A stretch of DNA of 8,811 bases from an uncultured Sulfurovum sp. (lineage in GTDB: Bacteria > Campylobacterota > Campylobacteria > Campylobacterales > Sulfurovaceae): NCBI GenBank assembly GCA_947313765.1, contig CAMZNQ010000146.1, positions 1 to 8,811 on the forward strand. Reading direction: 5' to 3'. The first letter of the stretch is position 1, and every line of letters begins with the position of its first letter. The notes beneath the pieces were generated by a model. It made no database searches. It worked only from the letters and a program-made list of their open reading frames with translations, and was not told where the DNA came from. A program made the position numbers and the translations under genes. Shown here in pieces: positions 7,184 through 8,811 of the stretch.

Positions 7184-7187
7184 TATA
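7182..7187 (-). promoter_or_regulatory. Likely -10 element of the ccsBA promoter
   Basis: TATACT on the minus strand, preceded by TTGGC and an AT-rich stretch without a clear -35. The predicted transcription start, about 7 bases downstream, falls inside the 7154-7183 palindrome. The message would then carry only part of the hairpin, which favours an operator role for the repeat. Confidence 0.45.
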
Positions 7188-7231
7188 GCCAAGAATTATT
7201 AACAAAACATTAATTTTTTATGAAGTTTTCA

Positions 7232-8347
7232 TTAAGTTTTAACCAAGAGAACACCCGATTCCACATGATGTGTGTGAGGAAATTGGTCAAAGATAGCAGA
7301 GTCTACTACTCTATGACTCTTTGTTAATTCAACTAAATCTCTAGCTAAAGTTTCAGGATTACAAGAGATATATATAATATGTTCTATATTTGATATAAGA
7401 GTAATTGTTCCACTATCAAGCCCTGCTCTTGGTGGGTCAACCAAAACTGTAGAGAAATCATAAGAGTCTAAATCTATATCTTTTAAACGTGTAAATTTTC
7501 TCTCTCTATTTAGAGCTTGTGTCATCTCTTCTGATGATAGACGAATAAACTCTATGTTCTCAACACCATTTAAAGAACAGTTCTCTTTAGCTGAATAGAT
7601 GGAGCGTTTTGAAATCTCTGTAGCTAAAACTTTTCTAAAATATTTAGATAGAGGAATAGTAAAATTGCCTAATCCACAATATAGTTCTAAAAAATCTCCA
7701 CCATCTACTCTTTTAGCCTGTTTTATCGCCCACTCAATCATCTGAATATTTACAGCAGGGTTTGGTTGAGTAAATCCACTCTCATAATATCTATATATAG
7801 TATCTTTTTCATCTATAAAGAGCTTTTCAGTTACAAACTCATCAGATAATACTACTTTTTGTTTACGACTCCTACCTATTATTTTAACATCTAAAATCTT
7901 TTCAAGTTCACGAGCCTCTAACTCCCAAACCTCATCAAGTTTTCTGTGATAAATCATTGTTACTAAAACTTCATCTCTAGTAGAGGCTAAAAACTCTACT
8001 GCAAAAATACGCTTTTTTAATACCTCTACTGAACTATTAATAGCATTAAGCAGGGGTTTCATACGTTTTTCAATAGGCTCAATAACCTTTGGACACTCTT
8101 CAATATTTAGAGAACCCTTTTTATCTAGCCTACCCATTGCATAGTTAGCACCAAAATCATCATGCCAGATTTTAAACTCTGCTCTTGCTCTATAGTGTTC
8201 TGGAGTAGCATGAAAAACCTCTAATTCATCTACTTCAAATGGTTTTAAAAGAGATGAAACACGCTCTTTTTTCTCTTTTAACTCATCTTCATAACTCAAC
8301 TCATATATGGTACAAGAACCACACGTTCCAAAATGTTTACATTCCAA
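7232..8347 (-). CDS. trmA: tRNA (uracil-54-C5)-methyltransferase with a four-cysteine cluster pattern
   Basis: SAM-dependent enzyme forming m5U54 in the T-loop of tRNA. The 371 residues align well from memory with E. coli TrmA (366): HYRARAEFKIWHD (51-63), SFTQPN-like GFTQPNPAVNIQM (191-203), the SAM-binding loop LELYCGLGNF (220-229), VDPPRAGLD (303-311), the catalytic C329 in YISCNPETL, and E363 in FPHTHHVESGVLL at the C-terminus. Unlike E. coli TrmA, the N-terminus carries C3, C9 and C12 (Cx5CxxC), and C85 lies in IEECPKV. This is the spacing of the [4Fe-4S] cysteines in RlmD/RumA, but the rest is TrmA-like. The start is TTG 8347-8345: stops lie upstream, AAGG is 9 bases ahead, and this start is needed to include C3. 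The gene has its own promoter and lies 80 bases upstream of ccsBA on the same strand. Confidence 0.93.
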   Translation of the reverse strand: MECKHFGTCGSCTIYELSYEDELKEKKERVSSLLKPFEVDELEVFHATPEHYRARAEFKIWHDDFGANYAMGRLDKKGSLNIEECPKVIEPIEKRMKPLLNAINSSVEVLKKRIFAVEFLASTRDEVLVTMIYHRKLDEVWELEARELEKILDVKIIGRSRKQKVVLSDEFVTEKLFIDEKDTIYRYYESGFTQPNPAVNIQMIEWAIKQAKRVDGGDFLELYCGLGNFTIPLSKYFRKVLATEISKRSIYSAKENCSLNGVENIEFIRLSSEEMTQALNRERKFTRLKDIDLDSYDFSTVLVDPPRAGLDSGTITLISNIEHIIYISCNPETLARDLVELTKSHRVVDSAIFDQFPHTHHVESGVLLVKT

Positions 8348-8390
8348 ATTTACTACCTTATTTTATATTGGGCGTATTTTAGCTAAAAAG

Positions 8391-8419
8391 AGTATAGTTG
8401 CAAATAAGAGAAATTTCAA
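8391..8419 (-). promoter_or_regulatory. Promoter of trmA
   Basis: On the minus strand TTGAAA (8419-8414), a 17-base spacer and TATACT (8396-8391) form a near-consensus sigma-70-type promoter. The leader would be about 37 bases. A plus-strand TATAGT (8393-8398) that could serve nspC overlaps this -10; its best -35 match is TTGGGC at a loose 19-base spacing. Confidence 0.6.
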
Positions 8420-8449
8420 ACAACAAATAAAAAAGGTAAAAAGAGCAAC

Positions 8450-8811
8450 ATGAAAACCCCTTATTGGCTACTAGAAGAGACTCTACTAGAACAAAACCTA
8501 AAAACCCTAGCCCACATAAAAAAGCAGACTGGTGTCAAGATTTTACTCGCCCTCAAAGGGTACGCCCTTTGGAAAAGCTTTCCTTTAGTCTCCAAATACC
8601 TAGATGGCTGTTGTGCCTCGGGACTGCATGAAGCGAAACTTTCTCATGAGACTTTTGCCAAAGAGACCCACACCTATAGCCCTGCTTTTAAAGAGGAAGA
8701 TATTGAAGAGATAGCTAAAATTTCTAATCATCTGGTCTTTAACTCCCCCTCTCAATTTGAGCGTTTTTCATCTTTGGCAAAAAAACATAACCCCCAACTC
8801 TCTTTGGGTCT
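8450..8811 (+). CDS. nspC: Carboxynorspermidine decarboxylase, 3'-truncated by window edge
   Basis: The first 120 codons of a PLP-dependent, alanine racemase-fold decarboxylase that converts carboxy(nor)spermidine to (nor)spermidine, the last step of the carboxyspermidine polyamine route. Visible family features: TPYWLLEE at 3-10; LLALKGYALW (32-41), where K36 is the PLP-binding lysine; then DGCCASGLHEAKL (52-64), HTYSPAF (73-79) and LVFNSPSQFERF (94-105), all characteristic of NspC. The remainder lies past the window end. ATG 8450 is preceded by AAGAG 4 bases ahead, a modest ribosome binding site. G+C in a sampled row is 47% (28 of 60), clearly above the roughly 33% of trmA, and codons such as GCC, ACC, CTC and CCC are frequent here and rare in the neighbours. 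The gene diverges from trmA across about 100 bases. Confidence 0.93.
   Translation, partial: MKTPYWLLEETLLEQNLKTLAHIKKQTGVKILLALKGYALWKSFPLVSKYLDGCCASGLHEAKLSHETFAKETHTYSPAFKEEDIEEIAKISNHLVFNSPSQFERFSSLAKKHNPQLSLG

Overview
The window looks like a chromosomal segment of a free-living Campylobacterota bacterium (Sulfurimonas/Sulfurovum-like). This is inferred from three things. The coding is compact and AT-rich. A fused ResB-CcsA cytochrome c maturation protein (ccsBA) sits beside a small CxxCH cytochrome. And an ispB-hemA pair lies in the order I recall from Helicobacter and Campylobacter, with an nspC gene nearby. Species cannot be fixed from the sequence.

Layout, left to right. (1) Positions 1-1064 (minus strand) are an accessory edge. 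A 3'-truncated gene encodes a CARF-type CRISPR-associated protein (TM1812/Csx2 'DxTHG' family). It is preceded, with a 4-base ATGA overlap, by a short gene with a TIR-like/DUF4062-like N-terminus and a STAND Walker A motif, which stops just after the P-loop. (2) Positions 1201-3513 (minus) hold hemA (glutamyl-tRNA reductase) directly abutting a long-chain polyprenyl diphosphate synthase. A terminator-like hairpin follows hemA and a strong-looking promoter with a palindrome precedes the synthase. (3) Positions 3602-3991 (plus) encode a small periplasmic class I cytochrome c with a repetitive tail. (4) Positions 4050-7151 (minus) encode the 1033-residue ccsBA, converging on the cytochrome gene across a shared hairpin. 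Its start region carries a perfect 12-bp inverted repeat over the -10 and ribosome binding site. (5) Positions 7232-8347 (minus) encode trmA with an extra four-cysteine pattern. (6) From 8450 (plus) runs the start of nspC, cut by the window end.

How the genes work together: hemA feeds tetrapyrrole (heme) synthesis, ccsBA moves heme across the membrane and attaches it to apocytochromes such as the neighbouring CxxCH protein, and the polyprenyl synthase probably makes the menaquinone side chain. The middle of the window is therefore a respiratory-chain biogenesis block. trmA (tRNA m5U54) and nspC (norspermidine/spermidine synthesis) are housekeeping neighbours. The unusual part is the left edge, where cyclic-oligonucleotide-type CRISPR signalling and a broken NTPase gene replace the proS-hemC genes that I would expect after hemA.
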